Assembly (NCBI RefSeq): GCF_947179165.1 | Contig: NC_077248.1 | Location: forward strand, 7,623,256 to 7,687,255 | Direction of reading: 5' to 3' | Source: Solanum dulcamara | Taxonomy: Eukaryota; Streptophyta; Magnoliopsida; Solanales; Solanaceae | Length of the DNA stretch: 64,000 bases | Shown: positions 1-11,900 of the stretch, piece by piece | How positions within the stretch are numbered: the first letter of the stretch is position 1 | Layout: the number at the start of each line of letters is the position of its first letter | Position numbers and translations under genes: made by a program | The notes under the pieces: generated by a model | Seen by the model: only the letters and a program-made list of their open reading frames with translations | What the model was told of the DNA's origin: nothing | Database searches by the model: none

Positions 1-1616
1 CGTGGTAGAGAACACTAAGAGATCAAGCAGATCCGAGCTCACAACCTACACAAGTGTAGAAACAAGGGGTGAGTACCAAACAACACGGTACTCAGCAAGT
101 GGACAACTAAAACTAAGCAAAGTTCAATAGATACAAGTATTCTTGTCCTCCCAACCGAACCTCCTTAACTACAAGCTGCATAAAACCAGTCCAACTTTCC
201 ACTTGTACAATAATAACAGTAATACAGTCCACGAATACTCATTAATAGTCTCATCAATGAATCATATCAAGTCAAGTTCAGCATATACAGAGCAATAAAG
301 GGGTAAACACGAATTCACAAATATCAACAAAGTGCGATGCAATGCAATGAGAAGATGCATATCTGTCCTATCAGTACACATCCGCTGAATTATAGTTCGG
401 AACCCATGGGAGGCATTTCTATCCATGTAATCTGCCACGGAGCGTGTGACCCGTCCCCTCAATATACATATTCTGCCACGGAGTGTGTGGCCCGGCCCCT
501 TTGTTTCATAATACCTGCCACGGAGCGTGTGGCCCGACCCCTTTTATTTCATATCATTTTTAGTCTCAACACATTATGTCAGAACCAATGCAATCAATTC
601 ATGTTCATATAATTCACGATAATAACATGACAACAATAATAATTTTTTATATCTCACATCAACATAGTCATTTCACATGTCCAAAATAAACTCATAATCA
701 CAACATATCAATTCCACCAATACATGTCATTAGATCACCATTTTATACCCATCATCTCCATTTTTAAGGCCAATCATACAGTCAATAACCCAGTCCAATT
801 CTCATTACTCCCCAGTACACACAACACGGAAATACAAGCATCTATAAGTTTAAACTGAGATTTTGAAATTCACTTGCCTTAATTAATCAAGCAACCACTC
901 CGGGATTTGAGCCTTCCCTTTTCGTTGGGCCTCCAAATCAACGTAATCTAGTCAAATAAATAATCACAATAAGATTTTCGAAACTAACACCCTTATTACC
1001 ATATGTCTAGCATAAACCCAAAAAATTAAGCAAATCTATAAACACGTTTCTAATCTTGATGTCACTTAACATGTCAACTCTCATATTTTCTGAATTTCAA
1101 AACTAGGGTTAAACCTCAATTAAATTGAATAATCACTTTAAAACTTGATCTTTTCGTAACGCTTTTGAACGATCAAAATCTGTTCAAATATATAATCTTC
1201 ATAAGAATACGAATCCAATGACACCCATATTGCTATATTTATTTTTGAATCAAAAATTGGGTCAAAAAGTCATCCCGAGTCATTGAAGTCAAATTTAAAA
1301 TATTTTTTCCGATTATATTTACTTATGATAAAATAAAGTCACCTGTCAAATTTTAGCTAAAACGGATTCTTATTCAGGTTTTCACGACGTAAGTCAGTGG
1401 AAGCAAATGGGCAATCTCCTTTTTGAATTCTTTCTCCCACACACCTTTTTTGCCCTCTTTCGCCGAGGAGGAAAGAATAATCTTCGCCCCCCAAATTAAG
1501 ATTTTATGTGAAGAATCCTAGGGTCATATTTTCTTATTTTAGCGTTATTTCTCCACCAATATACCCTAAAATATGTTCATAATCACATAAAGATTTAATG
1601 AAAAGGATGAAAATAA
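1..1616 (-). repeat. Gypsy-type LTR, left part of an interrupted copy
   Basis: No host gene is seen. The stretch is the left part of an old LTR whose remainder resumes at 3789. It resembles the inserted LTR 1617-3788 along much of its length: the block before 1612 (ending in a run like aaaggatgaaaataa) matches the block before 3362 in the inner copy. Comparison with the inner copy suggests the window opens roughly 130 bases inside this LTR. Around 431-545 three imperfect copies of a motif like gccacggagcgtgtggccc occur about 40-45 bases apart. Open frames here (for example 337-612) are unsupported. The minus orientation is inferred from the TGTAACGACCC-type LTR start. Confidence 0.75.
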
Positions 1617-3788
1617 TGTCACGACCCAAAATGGGCCATGAGTGGCACCTACACTTAACCTCCTGGGTGGGAGAACCAACGATACAAACCCCAACTAATA
1701 AATATGACAATAACGCGGAAGCTCAAATAAATACATTTTCCCCAAAACCTGAAAGTCATCACATGAAGGACATCTAAATTCCAAAACTAAGTCTCGAATT
1801 ATCAAACACCAAATAAATAAATAACATAACGTATCCGAAAACTAAGGACACCATGCCCATCGCCAGCTAGAAGGATAGCTCACCTTGAAATCTTATGAAC
1901 TGGAGACTGACTAGAGTTGAGGTCGAGTCGAAGTCGGTGGAACACTCGCTGCACCCCACAAAATAAAACAAGAAAAGATACAAGTAGGGGTCAGTACAGG
2001 ACAACATGTACTGAGTAGGTATCATCGGCCGACTCAAAATAGGAATCAATATGCAATAAGTAATAGCGGAAAATCAACTGTAACACTTAACAGGTGGCAA
2101 CCAACAAGATCAAGATCAAGTGACAACACAATAAACAATTCTATAACCAATCAATAATATTAAGATCACACATGAGGACTCAAGCCTCCATATCACACCC
2201 TTTTGGAAAATGAGTTATTGGAGATTGGGTAGTATTAAGTCATTTTAATTTATTTTTCTTTAATATTACCGTGCCGAAACGTGACACCCGATCCAAATAT
2301 ACCGTATCGGAGCGTGATACCCGATCCAAATATACCGTGTCGGAGCGTGATACCCGATCCAAATATACCATGTCGGAACGTGACACCCGATCCAAATATA
2401 TCGTGTCGGAACGTGACACTCGATCCAAATACACTGTGTCGGAATGTGACACCCGATCCAAATATAATTAATTTATCATTCTTCATGATTACATTTCACT
2501 TCATTAACAATATTTCATCAAGCCTTCTTTATTCAAGGCACCATTTTTTATAGGGCAAATTCAAGATTATGGATTTCATGGCCTCGGGATTTCAGACCAA
2601 TCACAACAATATATCAACCATCAAAACCGCAATAATTAAATGCGTAGTAAACTTCACACATTACTCAATGAATATCAATCACTATTAAGAGTCTATCTAT
2701 GATATAGAATAAAAATCATAACCTACCTCAACCGAAAACTGAAGTAAAGCAAGCTAATCAACAATGTCTTTCCCCTTCTTCAATGCCTCACACCAATCTC
2801 AATCTATCAAATATATAATATTTATAAGTAAACTAATATGTAAACACCAATATTATATATATGTTTAACCTAGCCCCAATAACTCACCCAATTCTATAAA
2901 CACGTTTCTAATCTTGATGCCACTTAACATGTCAACTCCCATATTTTTTGAATTTCAAAACTAGGGTTAAACCTCAATTAAATTAAATAATCACTTTAAA
3001 ACTTGAGCCTTTCATATCGCTTCCGAATGATCAAAATCTGTTCAAATACATAATCTTCATAAGAATACGAATCCAATGACATCCATATAGCTATATTTAT
3101 TTTCGGATAAAAAATTGGGTCAAAACGTTGTCCCTAGTCATTGAAGTCAAATCTAAAATTTTCTTTTCGATTATGTTCACTCATGATAAATTAAATTCAC
3201 ATGTCAAATTTCAGCTAAAACGGATCGTTATTCGACCCCCAAATCAAGATTTTATGTGAAGAACCCTAAGGTCATATTTTCTTATTTCAGCGTTATTTCT
3301 CCACCAATATACCCTAAAAATATGTTCATAATCACATAAAAATTTAATGGAAAGGATTAGAATAATTACCTTGATGTTTTGGAATGAAAATCTCTATTTT
3401 TCTCTTCTCCTTTATTTTTCTTTTCCCCTTTCTTTTTTTTCTTCCTCCGTATTTTTTTTCTTCTTCTAGTTTCTGCGTTTTCTCGTTTTCTCGTTACATC
3501 TGATGGCTTAATGCCATCAGATTTTATATATATAATATACATTTTTTTTTCTTCTTTTTCTTTTCTGAATCAAAATTAATAAATCCTATCATTTTCCTTT
3601 AATAATTGGTATAGAATGTTAAGTAAAATACCAACTTAGCCCACTAATTAAATTAGTTATTTAAATTTACCCCTCAACTAAATAAATATGGTTATCGAAT
3701 AGTCTAAAGTACTCATAAAAATATACGAAATTCGTCTTTTATGAAATAAAAAGCTCTATTTCTCAAAACGACATAATGGGTCGTTACA
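1617..3788 (-). repeat. Solo LTR (gypsy type) with 5-bp target duplication
   Basis: A 2172-bp unit starting TGTCACGACCC and ending GGGTCGTTACA. These termini are inverted repeats matching at 10 of 11 positions and have the TG...CA ends of an LTR. It is flanked by a perfect 5-bp direct repeat AATAA (1612-1616 and 3789-3793). Removing the unit and one AATAA restores a continuous sequence that matches the corresponding part of the inner LTR itself around 3355-3375. No primer-binding site, gag or pol adjoins it, so it is a solo LTR formed by LTR-LTR recombination. On the minus strand it reads TGTAACGACCC..., the usual start of a Solanaceae gypsy LTR family. Confidence 0.88.
2268..2466. repeat. 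33-bp tandem repeat, about six copies, inside the LTR
   Basis: Six copies of a 33-base unit containing cgatccaaatata and cgtgacaccc lie head to tail, with cgatcc recurring every 33 bases from about 2288 to 2453. The copies differ at a few positions each. Because 33 is a multiple of three, several frames on both strands stay open and give repetitive translations; these are not genes. The array lies within the solo LTR, where tandem GC-richer motifs are common. Confidence 0.9.
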
Positions 3789-3953
3789 AATAATTACCTT
3801 GACGCTTTGGAATTAAAATCCCTATTTTTCTCTTCTCCTTTATTTTTCTTTTTCCCTTTCTTTTCTTTCTTCCTCCGTATTTTTTTTCCTAGTTTCTGCA
3901 ATTTTTTTCTTGTTTACGCCGCCCCTGCACATATGATGGCTTAATGCCATCAG

Positions 3954-3987
<34 letters not shown>

Positions 3988-4272
3988 TTTTCTTTTATTA
4001 TTATTTATTTCCTTCTTTTTCTTTTCTAAATTAATCATGTACTAAAAGTGACAAACCCTACTAACCTATTTTTATTAAATAGAAGAAAAGTGGTATAAGG
4101 TATTAAATAAATTAACACTTTAGCCCACCAATTAAATTATTTATTTAGAATCACCTATCAACTAATTAACCGAAGTTATCGAATAGTCCAAAATTCTCAA
4201 TTTAGATGTACGGAAGGAGTCTTTTATGAAGGAAAGATGACTATTTCCCAAAATGACCTAACGGGTCATTAT
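3789..4272 (-). repeat. Right remainder of the interrupted gypsy LTR
   Basis: This continues the LTR interrupted at 1616. It repeats, with divergence, the 3362-3788 part of the inner copy: the text ttaccttga..ttttggaat, the pyrimidine-rich tract with many ttttctt runs, and the phrase gatggcttaatgccatcaga. It ends near 4263-4272 in gggtcattata, a decayed form of the terminal GGGTCGTTACA. An (AT)n microsatellite occupies about 3956-3984. There is no gene. Confidence 0.72.
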
Positions 4273-4464
4273 ATAATTATTCTCGCTATGTCAGTTCGTT
4301 TGATCTATTTTTATTTGACACGAAATTTAAGAAAAAAATAAGATTTTTGAATCTTGTGATCTTAAATCAAAGATATATCAAATGTATCAAAATATTTTTT
4401 AATTTTATGGTCTTAAATATGATATGTAAAAAGTTAAAACTAAAAAGTTGCTAAAAAAGTTATA

Positions 4465-4853
4465 GAGCCCGTTTGGATAGGCATAAAAAGTAACTTTTAT
4501 GTATGAAGTGCTTTTAGAACTTTGAAGTGATAAAAGTTATTTTTATAAATAAGCAGTTGAGTGTTTGGATAAAAGTGCTTAAATGAGGAAAATGATGTGA
4601 ATTTTAGGGGTTAAAGAATAAAAAGGGTAGTTTGGGAATTTAGTTAAAATATAAGGGATATAAAAGTAATTTCTATGGTCAAAGAAAATGACTTTAAGCA
4701 CTTAGAAAAAAAAAGTTAGGAATCCTAACTTTTCATTTTTGACTGACTTTAAGAACTTTATGGCTTAAAGTTAGCATTAGGCAAACACGTTCAAAAGCTA
4801 AAAATGGGCTTTAAGTTGGTTTTGACCAACTTAAATCCCATCCAAACGGGCTC
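4465..4853. mobile_element. MITE with terminal inverted repeats GAGCCCGTTTGGAT
   Basis: A 389-bp element without coding capacity. Its left end reads GAGCCCGTTTGGATAGG and its right end, reverse-complemented, reads GAGCCCGTTTGGATGGG. The trinucleotide ATA stands on both sides and could be a 3-bp target duplication as made by PIF/Harbinger-like elements, but it is too short to prove this. A related copy in the opposite orientation lies at 56908-57275. The interior has no open frame. Confidence 0.75.
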
Positions 4854-4919
4854 ATAATCATTATTTTTTAAATGAATTAGAGAGAAAAATAGGTTTTGTA
4901 TTAAATTATACATTAATTG

Positions 4920-7860
4920 ATATTATTTCATATCACTAAAATATGGTCTTTCCTAGAAATCTATGAAGATCAAGCATTCAAGGGTACATATAAATTAAAC
5001 GGAAATCATAAGATCATTGATCTTAGAAGATAAATATTTTTTTTATTTGATATCGTATATATTCAATTTTAGTGCAATAAATCAAATAGAACAACAAGAA
5101 ATAGTTCATGTATTAATTACTATTTTTTTACATTGTAATTCTTATATAACTTACCTTTAAACCAAATTACTCTCAAGTATAACTGTTTGATATGTAAAAT
5201 TTATTAATCCGATTTATCAAAATTCATATCACATAAGAGCCTATTAAACGAAAAAAATACTTTCTATTTAAATTTTTTCTATTTTCAAAATTCAATTTGA
5301 AACTTAGCTCTTTGTGATAAAATTGAATTACTAAGATAAATCTCTCCCTTGTTATTGCTGCTAAAGAAATATTAGTATTTAAAAAAGATTGGGACTTCGT
5401 AATTTGGGCGGACTTTGAGTTCAGAGGTTCATCCAATTCCGAACCTCTTCGGTGAAAAATTATACTATTTATATATTGTTAAAATAATTTTTTATGTATA
5501 TATAATAGATGTCAAACTCCTAGTTTGTGTGTCTATTCTTTAAATTTTAAACTTCCTTAATAAAAATTCTGGCTACAACACTTTCGTAACTTATACCGAT
5601 AGTATAAATGATAGAGGTGTAGATATGTAGGTATAAGGGGTTAATTTGAATGTTTTTTGGTAAAAAATTATACAATATTTATAAGGATATATATATAGAG
5701 AGAGAGAAAAAATGATTTCTTGGTTTTTTAAATATATCTTTTTGCATATCTATTGCTGTTTGCGTCCAAATTCTAAACCAGCAACGCAAAACAAAGTGGT
5801 TGGACATGTCAAATCAATTGGAAGAAACGTGGGTAGAAAAAAAAGGTCATGACCCACCCTTTCAATTTCATCACGTCAAAATAGGGCAATTCCACACTTT
5901 CTAATCATTATTTTTTAAAATTTGAATTGATGTGATAATCTAATGTAAATTTAACTAATTGTTAGGAAAACAACAAAAATAAGTGGGCTAAGGGATGTTC
6001 TACTTTTAATTATGGGATCCATTAAAATGCAACTTGATTTATTTTCTGATTTTCTTGGCTATAAATAGCCTTGAAAATCAGAAAATTAAGAATGCAAATA
6101 AAATAATACATTGAATTTTCTCTAAATTCTCTCTCTTTCTATTATTCTTTATTTTACTATTTCTCATTCTTATTAATTTGTTAAGTCAGTTTATTTTATA
6201 ATATATATAAAGATGGACTAATAAATAAAGAAATAGTGTGACCTAATATTACTAACTTGCTTTAATAATGAAACACACTACTAGATGTACTTTTTTTTGC
6301 TAAGCATCTTAAGTTTATCACTAAATATTGTGGTGGAATAGTATTGAATTCAAGTTTAGAATATAAAGTTATTTTTGAGAGAAAATATTTTACCGTTAAA
6401 ATTAAGCTACCAACATGGAGCATTTTAAGAGCAAACAAACTATTAATATAACGTGACAACTGCTACACTAATATCTTTATAAACAACAAATGTAAAACAA
6501 AGAGAAATTAAAGGAAAGAGAACAACTTGAGAATCCTGTGTTTCCCATCATGTTATATTCATTTGAATTATGACATGAAAAATATGGATTTGTTGGATTA
6601 TTTTATTAAGTTGGTGCCAAGTAACGATAGTTATTGCGCCTAAAATCATTTTCTTGCTCGTTAGTGTTGCTTTTTTTATTGCAATTAGCGCGCTTAACTA
6701 ATAAGCTAGAAAGTGTTAAAATGCCTTTAATCTAGTCATGTTTGAAACAAGGAATCAATCATCATGCTTACATACACTTTTGATAAAGATTAAGGCCATT
6801 CTTTCTTTTAAGTAAAATCAAATTGAGTGATCTTCTATATATGAATATCTCTACCACAACAGAATGATATACAAATATAGAAGAAAGAAAATGACATAGA
6901 TATTATTTATCTCACTAAAACATAGGCCAAAAAGACAAAATTGTTCATGTCTTTCCTATAAATCTACGAAGGTCAAACATTCAAGGGTACTAATGCTCTT
7001 AGAAAATAAATAAATATTTTTAATGATATCTTGCATATTTAATTTTAATGCACTAAACTAAACACTCAACAAAATATAATTCATACATTATTTATGAATT
7101 TCTACATTATAATTCTTGTATAATTTGTCTTCGAAACAACTAACTTGCAAGTGTAACTATTGGATATTTAGAACTCACAAGATAAATTCATTTTTGCATG
7201 TAATAAGATTTTTTTTAAAAAAAACTCTACTTTTTTTTCTATTTTCAAAAATTTAATCAATAACAAATAACTAAGTGATTGGACGTGTCAAATGTTGTGA
7301 AGAACGTGGGGAGAAAAATGGGTCCATATTAGGACCCAGCTGAAAGGGATTTTGACCTCATGACCCACTACTTTTTTTTCCTGGTTGAAACGAAAAACCT
7401 TTTCATTCTAATTTATGTGATAGGAGTAATATTTAACTTAGTATAAATTCAATAAAACATATATATTAGATATGTCATGAGATTTTTGTAATAATGTAAA
7501 ATTTATATTATTAAGAGTAAAATAAAAATTTAAAATTAAATTATTTTGAAATATAAATATTTAAATAGATTAATAATAGTGTCAAATAAAATGAAGTCGA
7601 AAAAGTAATATTATTACCAATAACTTCCTCTAATAATTGAAACATGCCATTGAACATATTTGTTTGCTAAGCATATTAGAATATGGATATGTTATATAAT
7701 TTATTAAATTGGCGTCAATTCATAGTAGCTATTGAGCCTTAGATTATTTTCTTATTTGTTAATGTTGCTTTTGATTGCAACTAGTGCTATAAAAAAGCCA
7801 AAAAGCCTTCAATCTAGTCATATTTGAAACAAGGAATCAATCATCATTTTTCGGAGGGGG
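4920..7860. repeat. Diverged direct duplication in non-coding DNA
   Basis: No gene was found. Several blocks of 4920-6800 recur in the same order in 6890-7850: the texts near 4921-4986 and 6899-6990 (both ending cattcaagggtac), near 5800-5870 and 7270-7370 (catgtcaaat...gaagaacgtggg...tcatgacccac), near 6593-6690 and 7690-7785 (attaagttggtgc...gttgctttt), and near 6720-6765 and 7800-7845 (tagtcat.tttgaaacaagg). The second unit is shorter, so sequence was lost or gained since duplication. About 5395-5580 resembles a dispersed nightshade repeat. A TATA-like tataaatag lies near 6060 in an otherwise unexplained stretch. Confidence 0.55.
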
Positions 7861-7975
7861 AGGGTCGGGGTGTGAGGGTGGGTGGTGGTAATAGAGAAGA
7901 TGATCTGGGTGGGGAGGGGTTAGGGTTCGGGGGGTGGGGGTGGAGGGGTAGTGTAGAAGACAAATTGGGGTGGGG
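7850..7975 (+). other. G-rich tract with G-quadruplex-forming pattern
   Basis: An unusually G-rich stretch within AT-rich DNA, with many runs of three to six G separated by one to seven bases (for example around 7855-7885 and 7925-7960). The open frame across it (7824-8006) is composed of Gly, Trp and Arg codons made by the G runs and is not credible as a gene. Confidence 0.6.
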
Positions 7976-10019
7976 TTGTGCTTCTCAATTCTTTTTTTTT
8001 AATTAGTTGAATTTAAAAAGATGTCACATGTCGTTGAGTCATTGACCCTTATTTTCCTGCTTAAAATTCATCACTTTAGAATTATTTTTGATATATATGT
8101 CACATGTCTTCATTTAATTTGCAGCTTTGACACATCATCGGCGAGTGTATTACACACACATTAGATATTTGGGTGATTATAAATAAAGTGTCAAAATGAC
8201 ACATCGGGACATTACTTGAGGTGTCTAAAATGAACAAAGTTTAGTTGAGGTGTCTAAGTGAAAGTTGGTGCCAACTTTAGGGGGCCACCGATGGATTCCG
8301 CCTTTGTTTTTAGTTGTCATGTTAAATTTTTCTGAATCAATTTGACTAATTTTTAAAGTTAAATTAGATTACATTAATTCAATACTTTAAATTAAATATT
8401 TAGATATTAAAAAGTTATATGAAAAGTACTATAAATTGTAATTCTTTTCATATAAATATGATGAAAAAATATATTTTAAAATATTAATCAAAATTCATAT
8501 TGTTTGACTCTAAAAAAAAAAAAAAATTTAACAACTAAAAAGAAATGAAGGGAATATATGGGGTTCCATTGATATATCCCATTTAAGATGCATATGTCCC
8601 TTACTCTTATTTCCTTCTTTTTTGGTTAAATTACTTCATTTCATGATCCCCACTTAAATTATTGTAGTTGTTGAGGGAAACGCATTCAACCGACAAGTGA
8701 AATAACACGATTATTTTTGAGGATGGTAGTGAGATGAATAAGAATTTTATATATTTAATTAAAAGTTTTAAATTTAAGCCTTTTGTATGAAAATATTATT
8801 GATAGAGAGTGGTTCCCTTTTTTAATAGGCTTTTTGCGATAAAAAATCAGATTAATCAAAATTTCAATGTGAATGCCAAATGCCGGATGAGAAAGAACAT
8901 AGACTTAAAGGAGACTACATTATATTCGTGTGCAAAGTTGCCTTGAGCTAGAATGTATGAGGCCACTTTCAGTCCCACGTTTGCAAAGTAGGCCTCTTAA
9001 CTAGGTTTTGGGTCCCTCCAACCCGTCAAAGAAAAAAAGGGGTCATCGACACTTATGTCTCAATTTTGGGTTGGTCTTTAAAAATAATAATTAAGGAACA
9101 CGAGTATATATTTTCGTATTATAATATTTTGCCAAATATGTCATGCATGATTTTAGTTTTTAAAGAATTTTTGTGTAGCTAGGAACAAATTTAGTTTAGT
9201 TATTGAAGGGCAAAAACTAAAGACTGGCCCATTTTAAGGACAAATATTATAGATCTATCCGTAATACAAGAAATTCGTGCAATTTAAACCAAAAAAACAC
9301 TTCACTAAAATAGCATAAGAGTATACAGAGTGGGAGAGTCAGAGTCGAAAAGAGTATTCTTCACTTCTATCTCTAATTCAAAATCGTGCGTAAGATTTTC
9401 ATCTCACAAGGCTCCTAAGTGATAAAAGAAAGAAGAACCCACTTTCTTTCTTTTTTGATTACCTTCCTCACGTATGTATAAGATCGAATCCATTCGATTT
9501 CTAAAAATGATTACTAATCTTTAACTTTTCGAGGAATCCTTCATCAGTGGTTGTGAATGACTCATTTTTTCAATCTTTTCGACCTTGGTTTCGTAGGAGT
9601 AAGTCAGAAAGATTGAGAAATAGAATCATCTGATTTCATTTGTTCTCAGTAACTACGAGATAATCATCTTAGGGTAATCCTTTTGTCGACGGATGCTCTT
9701 CTTAATTTAATATTTGTGAATAGTGGAGTTAAAAGCGAATCTAGAATTTAAATTTTGTTAGTTCAACTTGTAAAATTGTATTCGTTTTAATTTCTAAAAT
9801 TTATAAGATCAAATCTATTATTTATGCTAATTTTAATAAAATTTCACTTCTAAAAGCACCATTAATGGGCCGAGCTTGACTGTTAGGTTGGATCAGTGAA
9901 ATGAACCAAATGGGCTTGTTCACTTTCGGGAGTCCAATAATGGGCCCAAGAAACTCAATGATTCATACTGGGGGCCTTTTCTTTCTCTTTCTCTGAGACT
10001 CAAGAAAACGATTTTGCCT
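7976..10019. other. Intergenic DNA, no gene recognised
   Basis: AT-rich sequence without a credible open frame, RNA gene or bounded element. The part around 8160-8300, with phrases such as gaggtgtctaa and a GC-rich ggggccaccgatgg, has the look of the end of a dispersed repeat, but I cannot define its limits. The part 9800-10019 has no recognisable content. Confidence 0.5.
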
Positions 10020-10391
10020 GTCTTGATTTATACATATACCTCGTTATACTTTCGGGTTCAATATACCCCTCATGTTATACTTTCGATTCAAATATACCTC
10101 TCTCATTATACTTTGGTACAAATTCGCGAAGAACACTTGAAAAACTCAAAATTAAATAACTCATTCCAATTTTAAATATCTGATTTTTTAGGAATAAACA
10201 AAATTTCCAGGTACTAATTTGAGTTTTCTTTTCTTTTCTTAGAAATGACAATACATAATACGTTTCATAATTTTAAGTACTAATTTGAGTCTTTTTTTTT
10301 TTATAGAATGGTAAGAATAGAAAATGCTGCAAAATTTTAAAAAATTTACTCACATCCTTATTAATGTAGCTAATTAATAAGATATAAAATA

Positions 10392-11265
10392 GGGATAATA
10401 CACAAATACTCCCCTCAACTATAACCGAAATTGCTAGGATACACTTTAACTATACACGAGTTCTATTACCCTCCTGAATTATTTTAAAATGTAATAAACA
10501 CACCCTAAAACCTATATAATCACTCACATGAAAGGAGGTACTTTACACTCGCCTCCACGTCAGCGCCATGTCAGTACCACGTTAGCACATAGTTAGTTCA
10601 AATTAAAAAATCATCAAATCTAAAAAAAAAAAAAAAATCGTCAGATCTAAAAATAAAAAATTTAAAAATCGCCAGATCTAAAAAAAATTATTTTATAAAT
10701 TATTATTTTTAAAAAAGGAATTTAATTTAAATTGTGCTCACCGTATATTGCCTAAATAAATCTCTAATATGCAATTTTTTTTCGAATTTTATGTTAAGTG
10801 TTTGAGTAAAAAAGAAAAAGAAAAAGAAAAAGAAAAATTCTTTCGATATTATATAAATTGATGAAATATTTGGAAAAAGATCACCGACAATTTAAGTATG
10901 TTGTGAATAATTTTTTTATATTTCTAAAAATGATAAAATTGGGCTCTATTTCATAATGAAAAAAAGAAATTTTAATTAAGAAGATATCAACTTAAGTTTT
11001 AATGTTAACTACTTAGGTGTATTAATTAATAATGAAAATGTCCAATTGAAAATGAACATGTGTCCAAATTAGTCAGATTTTATACTTCTTTTTCGTCTCT
11101 CACTTGCCTCAAAGAGAGTGAACATACTCTCTGTGCCACCTCAGCACTGAAGGGTGTGTTTATTACACTTTAAAATAATTCAGAGGATTAATAGGACTCA
11201 TGTATAGTTAAGACGTGTCCTAGCGATTCTGGTTATAATTGAGTAGGGTACTTGTGTATTATCCC
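10392..11265. mobile_element. Mutator-like (MULE) non-autonomous element with 9-bp target duplication
   Basis: An 874-bp element starting GGGATAATACACAA and ending in the reverse complement of the same sequence. The inverted repeats stay recognisable for about 110 bp. It is flanked by a perfect 9-bp direct repeat TATAAAATA (10383-10391 and 11266-11274), the target duplication length typical of Mutator-like transposons. The interior holds A-rich tracts, including an AAAAAG microsatellite near 10808-10838, and no transposase. It is therefore mobilised in trans if at all. It sits inside the larger inverted-repeat element 10020-11900. Confidence 0.88.
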
Positions 11266-11541
11266 TATAAAATATAGATGCAGAATTGCTTTAGCCAAGA
11301 AATACACTGCTAGTGTGCCAAAATTAATCAAATATTCAAAATATTGATAACAACATACGTAAATTATAATATGATCTTCAGCTATTTTGGTTATAATTGA
11401 GTAGGGTACTTGTGTATTATCCCTATAAAATATAGATGCAGAATTGCTTTAGCCAAGAAATACACTGGTAGCGTGCCAAAATTAATCAAATATTCAAAAT
11501 ATTGATAACAACATACGTAAATTATAATATAATCTTCATAG
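11224..11541. repeat. 158-bp tandem duplication across the MULE right end
   Basis: Two nearly identical head-to-tail copies with an offset of 158 bases (about 11224-11381 and 11382-11541). Each contains the last ~35 bp of the MULE inverted repeat, the TATAAAATA target site and the flanking text gatgcagaattgctttagcc. The duplication therefore happened after the MULE inserted. Only a few substitutions separate the copies (for example gctagtg versus ggtagcg). Confidence 0.85.
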
Positions 11542-11900
11542 TAATCAAACATTCATGATAATCGAAAATGTAAACTCCCGTTGAACCTTTTTTTCTTTTT
11601 TATTGAAATGACATATCTCACCTTTTTCATTTTTAAAATATAAATAACTTTTGAGAAAAAACAAATGAAGATTTAGGTTTATATTTAAAATTGGGAATGA
11701 GTTATTTAATTTTGAGTTTTTTCAAGTGTTCTTTCGTTAAAATTAAGAGCGAATTTGTACCAAAGTATAATGATAGTAGTATATTTGAACCGAAAGTATA
11801 ACATAAAGGGTATATTTAGTCCGAAAGTATAACAATGTATATATTTAAACTATTTTCAATGATACATGAATATATTCGACCATTTTCCGTACTATCAATA

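Larger units (their letters stand above)
10020..11900. mobile_element. Non-autonomous terminal-inverted-repeat element (outer)
   Basis: The segments 10022-10190 and 11690-11880 are inverted copies of each other. Both carry repeated 'tatactttcgg...caaatatac' phrases followed by gaacacttgaaaaa.ctcaaaattaaataactcattcc. This gives inverted repeats of roughly 170-200 bp around an interior without coding capacity. Long inverted repeats of this type are usual in plant Mutator-like or fold-back elements. The exact outer limits and target duplication are not clear. A second element (10392-11265) is nested inside. Confidence 0.65.

Noticed and set aside
337..612. Open frame of 91 residues
   Set aside because: It crosses GC-rich LTR motifs repeated three times (gccacggagcgtgtgg), has no domain and lies fully inside an LTR.
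2268..2466. CRISPR-like array of regularly spaced repeats
   Set aside because: The 33-base units are contiguous with no unique spacers, lie within a plant LTR, and no cas genes exist here. It is a simple tandem repeat.
7824..8006. Gly/Trp/Arg-rich open frame
   Set aside because: It is created by runs of G; there is no start context, domain or neighbouring signals.
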